From an uncultured Clostridia bacterium (GTDB lineage: Bacteria; Bacillota; Clostridia; Christensenellales; Borkfalkiaceae): 64,000 bases of DNA. Location of the stretch: assembly GCA_947624965.1 (NCBI GenBank), contig CANQMN010000010.1:1-64000 (forward strand), given 5' to 3'. Position 1 is the first letter of the stretch; each line of letters opens with the position of its first letter. The notes under the pieces were generated by a model. It was given only the letters and a program-made list of their open reading frames with translations, had not been told where the DNA came from and made no database searches. Position numbers and translations under genes: made by a program. Below, one piece after another: positions 37,888 to 47,360 of the stretch.

Positions 37888-37904
37888 TTACAGATTTTTT
37901 ACAG
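37888..37904 (+). repeat. Left copy of 17-bp end repeat TTACAGATTTTTTACAG
   Basis: Identical to 51978-51994. Confidence 0.85.
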
Positions 37905-38048
37905 ATTACAGAATGGAAGCGGTCGCCCTTTGCAGATTTTCATTTTAGCGTATTCAATACCGAAAGTCAAGAAAAACTGCCGCCGTTTCGGAATAATCTT
38001 GAAAAGTCCGCAAAAAGTGCCCGCTTCCAGCGATTATGTCAGGGCAAC

Positions 38049-39569
38049 TCAATACGGTGCGGCAAGTTCCGATTCATAGTACCACTTTGCACCGAGCAAC
38101 GGAGCATTCGCATTTCCTGTTTCGGGGGCAACGCCGTCTGCCGAACCGTCATCAATCGTGATTTCCTGCTTCTGCTGTTCAGTCCCGCCGTAATAAACGG
38201 TTTGCAGGCTATCACAGCCCCAAAAGGCGGCGTTATCGACATAAGCAAGCGTTACGGGGATAATCACCGTTTGGAGAGCGGAGCAATCCTGGAAAGTCAA
38301 CCGCTCAATTCGTCGGAAGTTTCGGGGTAGTTTAATTTCCGTCAAGGCGATACAGCCGCTGAACGCTTGCTCTCCAATCGTCCGAATACCTCTCGGAAGG
38401 TCGAACGTGCCAAGCGACACGCAATCCTTAAACGCTCTCTCGCCCACTTGAATGGTGTAATCGGAAAGTGTTATCTGCGACAAGGCAGAACACCCCTCGA
38501 AAGCACACGCATAGACGATTTTCGCCCCGTATTCTGCCGTAAACTCGGTAGCACGGTCATCTTTAATCCTCATCAAGACCATATACGGGTTATATTCGTC
38601 CCCAAGATAGTAGGCATTATTCTCTTCCGTGTAAGCGAGATTAGGAAGCAAATCATAGCCGAACGAGCTATTTATCTCCGACACTCTGTCGGAGATATTT
38701 ATATTCACGAGGTTTTTACAGTCCGCAAAGGCGAAATACCCGATACTTCTAACGTCATCGTTCAAAACGACGGTTTTTAACTTCGTCGCACCCTTGAAAG
38801 CATAATCGGCGATTGCCACAACCCGTTTTCCGTTATGTGTTTCGGGTATCTTGACATACTCCAAATCTCCCGCTTGTTCGGGCGCACGCACCTCATATTC
38901 GGTGCTATTCGGAATTTGATTGAAAATAAGGCAATCGGTCGTGTATTGTGCCGTTACCGTCATATCCTGCGTGATATTGGTAAAGTCGGTTATATCCCAC
39001 ACGCCCGAATTGCCGTATTTTTCGGGGACACTCGGAATATCCGTCAAGTCGAAGCCATAAAAGACGGTTTTGACAATATCTTCTTCGTCAACCGCCTTGA
39101 ATGTAATCGTGCGACGGACGAGCCGCCCCTTCGCAAGTGCATTTATCCATTGTTCTTCCGTGCCGTAATAATCGGGATTGTACTGTAAAAACGTTTCATA
39201 CGCAGATTTACCGTCTTTGCCGTCAGCTCCGACGTAACCATCAACACCGTCCCGACCTCTTAACCAGTCCAAGAAGTCAGCCTCCGTCCCGCTATGACCG
39301 TCTGCAAGCCAAATATCATAGGCAGACAAACCGTCCTTCCCGTCATCGCCGTTTGTTCCGTCCTCGCCGTTCTTTCCGTCCTGTCCTTTCAGCCAATCCA
39401 AAAAGTCGAGTTCCGTTCCCGTATAGCCGTTATCAAGCCAAATCTCATAAGCGGACTTGCCATTGATTCCGTCTACACCGTTTTTACCGTCGCCGCCGCA
39501 AGCCGAAAGGCAAATCGCGGCAAGGGCAACGGTAAGAGCCAAGAGTACCAATACAACTGTTCTTTTCAT
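38049..39569 (-). CDS. Surface lipoprotein: collagen-like GXX segment + BspA-type leucine-rich repeats
   Basis: Lipobox LSAC; GDGKNGVDGINGKSAYEIWLDNG repeats; LRR_5 segments (YAFKGATKLKTVVLNDDVRSIGYFAFADC). Confidence 0.88.
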   Translation of the reverse strand: MKRTVVLVLLALTVALAAICLSACGGDGKNGVDGINGKSAYEIWLDNGYTGTELDFLDWLKGQDGKNGEDGTNGDDGKDGLSAYDIWLADGHSGTEADFLDWLRGRDGVDGYVGADGKDGKSAYETFLQYNPDYYGTEEQWINALAKGRLVRRTITFKAVDEEDIVKTVFYGFDLTDIPSVPEKYGNSGVWDITDFTNITQDMTVTAQYTTDCLIFNQIPNSTEYEVRAPEQAGDLEYVKIPETHNGKRVVAIADYAFKGATKLKTVVLNDDVRSIGYFAFADCKNLVNINISDRVSEINSSFGYDLLPNLAYTEENNAYYLGDEYNPYMVLMRIKDDRATEFTAEYGAKIVYACAFEGCSALSQITLSDYTIQVGERAFKDCVSLGTFDLPRGIRTIGEQAFSGCIALTEIKLPRNFRRIERLTFQDCSALQTVIIPVTLAYVDNAAFWGCDSLQTVYYGGTEQQKQEITIDDGSADGVAPETGNANAPLLGAKWYYESELAAPY

Positions 39570-39884
39570 AGCGTTTATACGCTCCTTAAAATGTATTTAC
39601 GCCGTTTGGCGCATACAAATATTATAGCAACAAACGCTCTCATCTCAAATTGCCAACAAAAAAGGACTAGCCGTATCTTCCGACTAATCCTTTCTTCATA
39701 TCGCTTGTAATCGCTTAAATGCCGCCTAAAACGCCGCAAGCGTTCTTTCGGTCAACTTCACAGGGAAACCGTTCTCGCTCGCCAAAATGCCAATTTGGAC
39801 GGCTCTTTACCGTTTGTCGATAGGTTCGACCTTGTTTCTTATTTACAGCAGTATTATGGTTTCTGCGGTTATCTTCTCTGCTAG

Positions 39885-40895
39885 TTAAAACAGTTCTCCC
39901 CAGTTGTGAGCGGCATTTAGCCCGAGACTATTTATCGGGCATAGGCTTTCAAAGGCAAACCTAAATTTACTATGAGAGCCCTTCTTTAATCTCGACCAAT
40001 ATTTGTTTATCTCATCTACAAATCTTATATGGTCGCCCACAAAGTCCATTTTCCCATTTTGATATAAAAAGTAGACTTTTCCTTTCTCGGAATACAAAAT
40101 TGATTCCTGCCCATATTTCTTACAAAGGTTCAACGCCCTTTCCTTGAAATTGGGCTGACCTTGATTCGGGACAAAGAAGCTATGCTCGTATTCGATTTCC
40201 CCGTTATCTTCTCTTGTATATTTCCCTCGTAGGGGAATATAGCCCAATCTTTCGTTCGCATTATTACCAGTAAGGTCAACCCGAAGTTCTCTTACTTTGT
40301 CTAGTTCATCTTGTTCCGACATACCCAGTTTATGAGTAGATATAATGAAAAAACCGCAGTCAGAATCGAGGTGCTTCTGAACCCTGTTCATAGAGGACTC
40401 AACTGCCGATTCACCCATAAAACTTTTAACTATCTTGGGATAAAGTCCCTCATTTAATAAGTCGTTGATTTTCTTGTCTACAAATTCCATAGTCGTATTA
40501 TCGGTAGGTTCGACCTTTACGGGCTTGCCCGCCCGCTCTAAATCCTCGATATTCTGCCTTGTACCTTTGCTTACACCGTCCCAAATCATATAGCCGCAGT
40601 CGCAATCGGCTGTCATCGCAATATCTTTTTGCCGATAGAACTCATACCCGCGCTTATCGCTTTTGAGGGCAACGACCGACCAACCGCCGACATTATTCCG
40701 CGGCACGTCGCCGCTACAATATACCGTTACTTGCCTATATCCGCGCTCCGATAAAAGCCTTTGCACGGACAAATCTATCCCGTAACAGTCCCCGATAAGA
40801 ATAGAACAATCCCCGCCGATATAAGCGTCTATCTGCTGGGTCATTTTTTTCGTGAGTTTCGTTTGATTTTTGCTACCGCCGATAAAGACCTTCAT
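39885..40895 (-). CDS. SLOG-like (YspA-like Rossmannoid) N-terminal domain fused to uncharacterised C-terminal domain
   Basis: MKVFIGGSKNQ...ILIGDCYGIDLSVQRLL...VYCSGDVPRNN...KDIAMTADCDCGYMIWDGVSKGTRQNI. Confidence 0.65.
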   Translation of the reverse strand: MKVFIGGSKNQTKLTKKMTQQIDAYIGGDCSILIGDCYGIDLSVQRLLSERGYRQVTVYCSGDVPRNNVGGWSVVALKSDKRGYEFYRQKDIAMTADCDCGYMIWDGVSKGTRQNIEDLERAGKPVKVEPTDNTTMEFVDKKINDLLNEGLYPKIVKSFMGESAVESSMNRVQKHLDSDCGFFIISTHKLGMSEQDELDKVRELRVDLTGNNANERLGYIPLRGKYTREDNGEIEYEHSFFVPNQGQPNFKERALNLCKKYGQESILYSEKGKVYFLYQNGKMDFVGDHIRFVDEINKYWSRLKKGSHSKFRFAFESLCPINSLGLNAAHNWGELF

Positions 40896-41761
40896 ACTGC
40901 GTTCCTTTTTACGGGCTTCATATCGTGAATGAAATCCGCTATATCGTAATCATCATGCCCGTCATACAGTTTTATCAAGAAATCCCTATTCAGCTTGACC
41001 CACTCAATGACCTTCGGCAATTCGGACAGGGCGGCAGAATTGCAATCGCCAACTACTTGGGGGACAATATCGGTAAAACAAACATAGACCGCCGAACCCG
41101 CATTTCCATAGATGATACGGTATTGACTTGGGGGAATGCGCTTCCCAATATCGCAAACCCATATTTCCCCAGTTATTCCCGTCCGCTTCTCCCGTAGGCT
41201 TGACATTTCAAAGGGCGGGACGATATAATCCACAGCCCCAAAAGAGATATATTCGCAAGGTACGAACTCCGTCAGCCATACGCCGCTTTCGGAGAGGTAG
41301 AACTTATAACCGTCATCGTGCATTCTACCCGCCGCAATCTCCAAAACGATTGCTTCCCCATGCCGCGCTCCGACACTTAACGCTGTTTCATGATCGCGCG
41401 AAAGATGAACATAATTCCGCGCTTGCTTCTTGATTCCTTCGGCGACGATACCGTCAAGATACTTCCTCGCCGTCCCGTGATACAACAGCGACGGTGGGAC
41501 AACCTCTTTCATCTGCAAATCCACGGCGACGGAATGACCGTAATTTGCCCGTATCTTCGTGTGCGCCTCATCGAAAGAAAAGCGGTGTTTGCTGTCGGTC
41601 GATACTATCCTTTCCAAATCGGAAATGTCAGTCTGTTTTCCCGCCCGCCTGATTCCGCCAATAAGCCTATCAACGTCAGCATAGCCGCCGCTGTCGAGTT
41701 CGACATACGCCGCCGACGGGTCATGCCGCAAGATATAAGATAAATACTTTCCGTCTATCAT
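40892..41761 (-). CDS. kptA: RNA 2'-phosphotransferase (KptA/Tpt1 family) with ~110-aa C-terminal extension
   Basis: LSYILRHDP; KIRANYGHS; LLYHGTARKYL; RNYVHLSRD: complete Tpt1 signature set. Confidence 0.85.
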   Translation of the reverse strand: MIDGKYLSYILRHDPSAAYVELDSGGYADVDRLIGGIRRAGKQTDISDLERIVSTDSKHRFSFDEAHTKIRANYGHSVAVDLQMKEVVPPSLLYHGTARKYLDGIVAEGIKKQARNYVHLSRDHETALSVGARHGEAIVLEIAAGRMHDDGYKFYLSESGVWLTEFVPCEYISFGAVDYIVPPFEMSSLREKRTGITGEIWVCDIGKRIPPSQYRIIYGNAGSAVYVCFTDIVPQVVGDCNSAALSELPKVIEWVKLNRDFLIKLYDGHDDYDIADFIHDMKPVKRNAV

Positions 41762-41764
41762 AGT

Positions 41765-42208
41765 CTATCCTTGAATTGCTCCCGCCTCTTTGAGTACCCG
41801 ATTGACAAGTTCGCTGTCGGTTTCCTCAATTCTCGAAAGTAACATTAACGCTTGCCTATCGGTTATACGCCTTTCATAATGAGCCAAAAACACTCTCGAA
41901 TACGCCTTTATGTACTCCCGCACCGCATTAAGCCCTTTGGGGCTGTCAACGCAGTTTTGGGACAAGTCTTTTGAAAGGCATACCGAAATCAATTCGTCGC
42001 CAATCTGAACCATAACTTGCGGGATCCGAACCTTGCCGCCGTTTCTATCTTTGCCCAAACTGTCAATCCATAGGTCATAGGCTAGTCCCGTGTCCTTCTT
42101 CGACACACAAGCCATTTCATAGAAGGGCTGTCTTGAATTTATGAATTTGATTATATCCAATTCCTTCGCCCTCGCAATATCCGATTGCATACTTCCTGCA
42201 ATCGCCAA
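41765..42208 (-). CDS. Hypothetical protein with LDIIKFINS motif
   Basis: ORF in leftward operon. Confidence 0.6.
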   Translation of the reverse strand: MAIAGSMQSDIARAKELDIIKFINSRQPFYEMACVSKKDTGLAYDLWIDSLGKDRNGGKVRIPQVMVQIGDELISVCLSKDLSQNCVDSPKGLNAVREYIKAYSRVFLAHYERRITDRQALMLLSRIEETDSELVNRVLKEAGAIQG

Positions 42209-42283
42209 ACGCCGCTAAAACGCCGAAAGCGTTTCCCTCGATTACTTTATCACGAACGATATTCGACCGCCCTCAAAGCAATT

Positions 42284-42676
42284 TCAGCTCCTGTCAAAAT
42301 GACACTTGTAATGCTCGCTTCCGTCCTCTCTGACCGATACGGGAATACCGTTCAATCCGAAAAGGTGTTTTATTTCGTCAGCCAAGTGCAATATATTGGC
42401 ATTCAGCCATATTGTCGCCTTGCCGTTCCGAATTTCAACCCTGCCGCGCGGATAATAGTCAAACGGCTTTCCATGCGTTGTCTTTTTCGGCAAGGCTATC
42501 CACGTCGCCTTGTGGTTGTAACTCATTCCGTCGGACGAATTCAACCCTATGAAATCAACGGGAATGCCGTCCATATCGCAACCCTTTGCGAACATGAGAA
42601 TACGATCGGGAGACAGTTCATCTTCCGTGTCAGCCAAAACCCAAAATATTCCGCGTGAAATCCCTTCGATTTTCAT
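42284..42676 (-). CDS. Hypothetical protein
   Basis: ORF abutting the upstream gene at 42676. Confidence 0.6.
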   Translation of the reverse strand: MKIEGISRGIFWVLADTEDELSPDRILMFAKGCDMDGIPVDFIGLNSSDGMSYNHKATWIALPKKTTHGKPFDYYPRGRVEIRNGKATIWLNANILHLADEIKHLFGLNGIPVSVREDGSEHYKCHFDRS

Positions 42677-43278
42677 TACTCGGCGACGGGAATGTTTATC
42701 TCCAACCAGTCAAAGGAGTTAAAGTCCTCGTCGTTTTGCTCGCTGTCATAGACTTTGTAGATAGTACCGTCCGTTGTTACTTCTTCCGTCAAAATACGGC
42801 TCGAAGCGGAGAATTTTTTATGTATTTTGAGTTTAGCCTTACCTTCATCGCCCCATGCCGTAACCCCGACACCTTTAAGGAATTTCAAAGAGTTATAGAA
42901 TGCGTCGATACACTCTTGGTAGGTCGCAAACCGTTCTTCGTCAGCCACCCACCCCGATTGTGCATTGTAAAACTCCGCGCAGAAATACGCCCCGTCGCTG
43001 TCCGACAGACACTCTGCAATCAGGCGTTGTTCGCTCTCCATATACGCCAACAGAAAATCCGCAAGGTGTACTCCCTCTAAAATGTGTCCTTTGCGGGTTT
43101 TCAAAATATGATCGGGGTAAAGGGACATGAGTTCTCTGTATGCTTCATGCTTTTCGTTAACGGAAAAGTTTTCGGCTCTCTGAATAAGATAAATTGCTTC
43201 TTCGGGGGAGAACTCATGATTGCTCTTTTTGAGCTGTTCCGCAAGTTCCTTTGAATTTACGAATTTGATTACGTCCAT
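42676..43278 (-). CDS. Hypothetical protein with MDVIKFVNS N-terminus
   Basis: ORF overlapping the upstream gene. Confidence 0.65.
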   Translation of the reverse strand: MDVIKFVNSKELAEQLKKSNHEFSPEEAIYLIQRAENFSVNEKHEAYRELMSLYPDHILKTRKGHILEGVHLADFLLAYMESEQRLIAECLSDSDGAYFCAEFYNAQSGWVADEERFATYQECIDAFYNSLKFLKGVGVTAWGDEGKAKLKIHKKFSASSRILTEEVTTDGTIYKVYDSEQNDEDFNSFDWLEINIPVAE

Positions 43279-44165
43279 TGTTCATACTCCTCTATAATTT
43301 TTGTTATTATTTCCAACGGTGCGGGGGAACCCGCCCGAAAGATACGATATTCTTTGCGTTCCATTGGGGGCTTCTTTTCTTCCTCGGCAAGCGTCGAGTA
43401 ATCGATATAGCCCTCATCGAGAACTTCTTCCGCCGTAAAGGTCAGAATGTCTTGTAGGAATAGCCGCTTCTTTTTGTTTCGTCGCCTTTGGTAGTCTGAT
43501 ACAATGCCTTCCACCATGCGCACGAACCGTGTGCGATCGCACCTGCAAGCGGCGGCGCAAATATGCGCTATCCGACAAATCACGTCAAAACTTCCGCACT
43601 CGCCGTCATAAGCCGAATCAAGGTGTGCCGACAGATACCTTTCCATTCGGTCAAATTCTTCCCGTGTATAATCATCCTTATGAATAAGCCGCCTATATTC
43701 GGCGTATAGGTGTTTTGTCGCATAAGGTTCAGACAGCCCTATATCGCAAACTTTTTTGAACTCCGCAAAACTCAACGGGGATTCAAGGTGTGTCGTTTCG
43801 TGTCCATAGTCAAATTCTATGAATTTTCCGACAGCCCAATTCACGCCGCCAACTCGCCATGCGATATAGTCAAAGATACCCGTGATTTTGGCATTGTCTT
43901 TGTCTGCAAAAATCACTTCATCATTATCATCGGTCAGCCCGCATTCGGCGGTGCAGAAAGCCTCGAAGTCCTCAAACACCTTTGCGGCGGGAGTGTCATC
44001 CAAATTCTCGTAACTGCTGATTTTGTCCTCGACCTCACGCTTGAAATAGTGCTTTTCATCTTCACTTACCGCATAAATCACACTCGGCTTGCCTTTGCCA
44101 ATGTTATTCTCAACGGCAACAAATATCCGTTTTTTCTTGTATATATCGGTACTATTATTGTTCAC
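43269..44165 (-). CDS. Uncharacterised family, paralog of the C-terminal half of the upstream gene
   Basis: GTG start after GGGAGGAACAGG, overlapping the upstream stop; AVSEDEKHYF, IGLSEPYATKHLYAEYRR, DRMERYLSAHLD. Confidence 0.7.
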   Translation of the reverse strand: MNNNSTDIYKKKRIFVAVENNIGKGKPSVIYAVSEDEKHYFKREVEDKISSYENLDDTPAAKVFEDFEAFCTAECGLTDDNDEVIFADKDNAKITGIFDYIAWRVGGVNWAVGKFIEFDYGHETTHLESPLSFAEFKKVCDIGLSEPYATKHLYAEYRRLIHKDDYTREEFDRMERYLSAHLDSAYDGECGSFDVICRIAHICAAACRCDRTRFVRMVEGIVSDYQRRRNKKKRLFLQDILTFTAEEVLDEGYIDYSTLAEEEKKPPMERKEYRIFRAGSPAPLEIITKIIEEYEQWT

Positions 44166-45903
44166 CCTGTTCCTCCCACACCCCCAATGGTTCTGGAATA
44201 AATGCCCGAACACAAGATTCCTTTCCCGCCTCGATGATCTCTTTTACGATTTGGAAGTTTTCGGGGTTCAGATTTAGGTAGATTTTATATAACCTACGTC
44301 CCAAGGGCGGTTTCCTGCCGTCGCTCTCAATACTTCTATAATCAACCTTGCCTTCGCAAGCGACCATTTCCGCAGTATCGCGCAACAACAAAAAGAGATG
44401 AGTTTTCTTATATCCATTCTTTCTGCGCTTATAGTCATCGACAATGTAATCCATAAGTGCCGAGAACCGCTTATAATCGCATTCACACATCATCGCGCAC
44501 ATGGCAAGTATGCGATATAAGACCTCTCCGCCGTTTACAATGGTTTTATGGCGATGAAACACGTCCAAATGGGCTTTGACATAACTCTCCATTCGGTCGA
44601 GTTCTTCTTCCGTGCAAGTGTCGTTGTGAATGTACTGCCGCTCGTATTCCTCATATAAGCGTTTCGTCGCATACGGCTCGGACAGTCCTATGCCGCAAGA
44701 CTTTTTGAATTCCTTAAAGGGTAAAATGTTTTCCCGATACAGCATTTCGACACGATAACCGCCCTCAATATCGACCGACCGTATCTGCCACAATGAGAGA
44801 TACGCCGACACCGCTTTGTCGAAGTAGCTTTTCGGTCTGTCGGCAAAGACGACCGTGATATTCTCCGTATCTATACCGCATTCCTCGGTGCAAAAATCCG
44901 CAAATTCCGCAAACACTTTTACCACGGGCAAATCATCTTCTTTGTCAAGGGAACGTTCGTTGTATTCGCTTAAATCCCCCTCGAAAGTGCGCTCGAAATA
45001 GTGCTTTTCGTCCTCGCTGACGGCACGGAAAACATTCGGCTTGTTCTTCCTCGAATTGTTTTCTATATGGGCGAATATGTATTTTCTCTCGGCTTTCCGT
45101 AAGTCTTGTTTCTTCAAAACGACGGAATCACACACCAAAACCGAAAGCGTTACGGGGTTGAATTCTATCCCCGTGATATTCTCGTTCAGATACTCGCACA
45201 AGGCGTATATCTTTGCGCAGAAATACAAATATCTTGCCCTGTCGGGTGTCGCTTTCACCCGTAAATCCTCGGGGAAAGAGTTATAAACCCTCATATTCTC
45301 GTCGAAAAGAGCGTGTTTTATCTCGTCCGGCACAACACAATCGCCCACAATACATTTTTCGGCGTGAAAAAGCCGCTTGCTTTTGCCGTACAGTTTTATA
45401 TCAAACGGAATAACACTCCTCGGGAAAAAGCCGTGTAAGAACTTGCTCGCAACCTTCAAAAAAGAGGAGGTAATCCGAATATACTCCGTGTCGTATTGCT
45501 CCCGAAAGAAATATTGAACCGTATCTTTAAGGCAATCCTCAAAGTCGAACACGGTCTTAACAGCCTGCGATAAAGCACGCAAATCTCTTTCCGAACCGTC
45601 AAACCTCAACTCGCTTTGCGGGGCAATATTCTGTTCGGAGAGTTCTTGCGCAACATACTTGCATAACGCCTCCGACCATTTCCCGTGTTGAAACGGCTCC
45701 TGTTCTTTCATACCAGTTATTGTATTGAACAGGAAGGCAAATTCGGGGTAATCGGAGAAGCACTTAAAAATATCTTCGATATGCTCCGCGCTCCCGAATA
45801 TTCCTTTTCGGGGATCGCAAGCATTATAGAGTATGGCGTAATTCCGTGCGGCAACGCTTTCTTCTTCATTGATACTTTTTACACAGTCGATAAATGTAGT
45901 CAT
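44155..45903 (-). CDS. Uncharacterised protein (~582 aa) of the same family
   Basis: Start MTTFIDCVKS; AVSEDEKHYF, IGLSEPYATKRLYEEYER, DRMESYVKAHLD. Confidence 0.7.
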   Translation of the reverse strand: MTTFIDCVKSINEEESVAARNYAILYNACDPRKGIFGSAEHIEDIFKCFSDYPEFAFLFNTITGMKEQEPFQHGKWSEALCKYVAQELSEQNIAPQSELRFDGSERDLRALSQAVKTVFDFEDCLKDTVQYFFREQYDTEYIRITSSFLKVASKFLHGFFPRSVIPFDIKLYGKSKRLFHAEKCIVGDCVVPDEIKHALFDENMRVYNSFPEDLRVKATPDRARYLYFCAKIYALCEYLNENITGIEFNPVTLSVLVCDSVVLKKQDLRKAERKYIFAHIENNSRKNKPNVFRAVSEDEKHYFERTFEGDLSEYNERSLDKEDDLPVVKVFAEFADFCTEECGIDTENITVVFADRPKSYFDKAVSAYLSLWQIRSVDIEGGYRVEMLYRENILPFKEFKKSCGIGLSEPYATKRLYEEYERQYIHNDTCTEEELDRMESYVKAHLDVFHRHKTIVNGGEVLYRILAMCAMMCECDYKRFSALMDYIVDDYKRRKNGYKKTHLFLLLRDTAEMVACEGKVDYRSIESDGRKPPLGRRLYKIYLNLNPENFQIVKEIIEAGKESCVRAFIPEPLGVWEEQGEQ

Positions 45904-46083
45904 AATAACCTCTTTGGGCGTATATCGGGATACCAATATTATACCATATTTGAATTTTCAAAGCCGTTGCGAAGGCTTTTTGCGGCGGGAATGCTAAAAT
46001 TCCCTGTTTAATAGTAACGCCTATAAGCGTGGGGCTTATAGGCGCAGGGGAACATTATCATAGGGCATACTGCGCTTCCCACA

Positions 46084-46305
46084 TTAGGTTTGCGCACCCC
46101 AATATTGTAAATCGGCTTCCCCATAGTCCGTCCCTGCGAACGGGGCAATAGGCTTACCAGGAATTTCCTTTACTCTGATATATTGCCTTGTGGAAATATC
46201 GAATTGCCCTATAAGACCGTGCTTATAGGTGTAGTAGTAAATGTAAGAGGACGTTCTATTGATATATCCGATATTCCTGCGCATATCATCATATACTTGT
46301 TCCAT
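46084..46305 (-). CDS. Hypothetical protein (73 aa)
   Basis: Short ORF in operon. Confidence 0.45.
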   Translation of the reverse strand: MEQVYDDMRRNIGYINRTSSYIYYYTYKHGLIGQFDISTRQYIRVKEIPGKPIAPFAGTDYGEADLQYWGAQT

Positions 46306-46335
46306 GTTCGTTTTCTCCCTTTCAAGCGGTATGCT

Positions 46336-46986
46336 TTATTTCCGCTGTTCCCAATGCAGAAAGTCAAACTCCAAGGGCGACACGGATTCCCCGTCGCAAA
46401 TCTTCTTGACCTGCTTCTGAAAGAGATTGTACTGTTCTTCATTCAGCGTGTTCCAAGAAACAGCCCCGCTTACGGAAATGCTCTTTACCAATGCCAACTC
46501 TTCTGCCGTAGCCGAGTATTGCGTGTCGGACGAGAGCAATTCGTATGTAATTTTGGCGATGATACTGTCAATAGGGCAATGGCACTTCGCCCATACGGAA
46601 TCGTATTGGGGGAAATATCCCGCAACGACATTACAGCAGAACATATACTTGAACGTCATATTGATAAACTTCTGCCAAATGCCGTATTTCATACCGTACT
46701 CGCCGTTCTTGCAGAGCGTAGAATGCCACAGTTCGAAGTCGGATACGATTTTATCGCTATGAAGCAATTCCTGTTTCAGAACAAGTTTGATTTTCTCCTT
46801 GTTCGCAATAATGGGACTGCCCGCATTGAACCTTTCCCGCAAAGCGGCGTCTTTCCATGCTTTCAGCAAGCAGTAGTCCAGTACCGCTTCCTCGGTTGCG
46901 CTTTTTTCTCCGATCGCGGTTTTCATTGTTTTCGAGAACGCTTCCTCGAAGAACTCCGATGCCTTGATTTTTGTCGTTTCGTTCAT
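46336..46986 (-). CDS. Hypothetical protein
   Basis: Start MNETTKIKASEFFEEAF after GGAGGTCATC. Confidence 0.65.
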   Translation of the reverse strand: MNETTKIKASEFFEEAFSKTMKTAIGEKSATEEAVLDYCLLKAWKDAALRERFNAGSPIIANKEKIKLVLKQELLHSDKIVSDFELWHSTLCKNGEYGMKYGIWQKFINMTFKYMFCCNVVAGYFPQYDSVWAKCHCPIDSIIAKITYELLSSDTQYSATAEELALVKSISVSGAVSWNTLNEEQYNLFQKQVKKICDGESVSPLEFDFLHWEQRK

Positions 46987-47199
46987 GATGACCTCCAAAA
47001 ATTTTTTTCGACGGGTATATTATAGCACAAAAAAATTTTCAATGTTTCTGGTGAAGCGTTTTTTCGGCGGGTTTGCGAAAAAATTTTTGCGACTGCTCCC
47101 AAAACCCTTCTCAAACCGAATCTCCGAATAGCGGTGCTTCCGCTTTTTGCCTTCCAATTCTTGAACCGTAATACACCTCATACACTATTAGTCAGAAAC

Positions 47200-47228
47200 A
47201 TTATACACTTTTCAAGTGTCAAAGTCAA
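47200..47228 (-). promoter_or_regulatory. Leftward promoter with embedded inverted repeat
   Basis: Minus strand TTGACT-17-TATAAT; ACACTT-TTC-AAGTGT at 47205-47219 in the spacer. Confidence 0.7.
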
Positions 47229-47261
47229 GCGATTACCACTTTATATGTGTATTCAATTTGG

Positions 47262-47280
47262 AAAAAATAAACATACAACA
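47262..47280. promoter_or_regulatory. Candidate XRE operator, also found inverted at 36749-36767
   Basis: AAAAAATAAACATACAACA vs AAAAAATAAACATTTAACA. Confidence 0.5.
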
Positions 47281-47360
47281 CTACTTTGACAATTTACTCT
47301 CGCCTAGCGAAAGCAGGAATTGAATTATAATAGTTAGTATAGACTATTATGTAAAAAGAG

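Noticed and set aside
46018-46044. Hairpin CGCCTATAAG/CTTATAGGCG
   Set aside because: Clear stem but no T-tract and no known function; not strong enough for a separate call.
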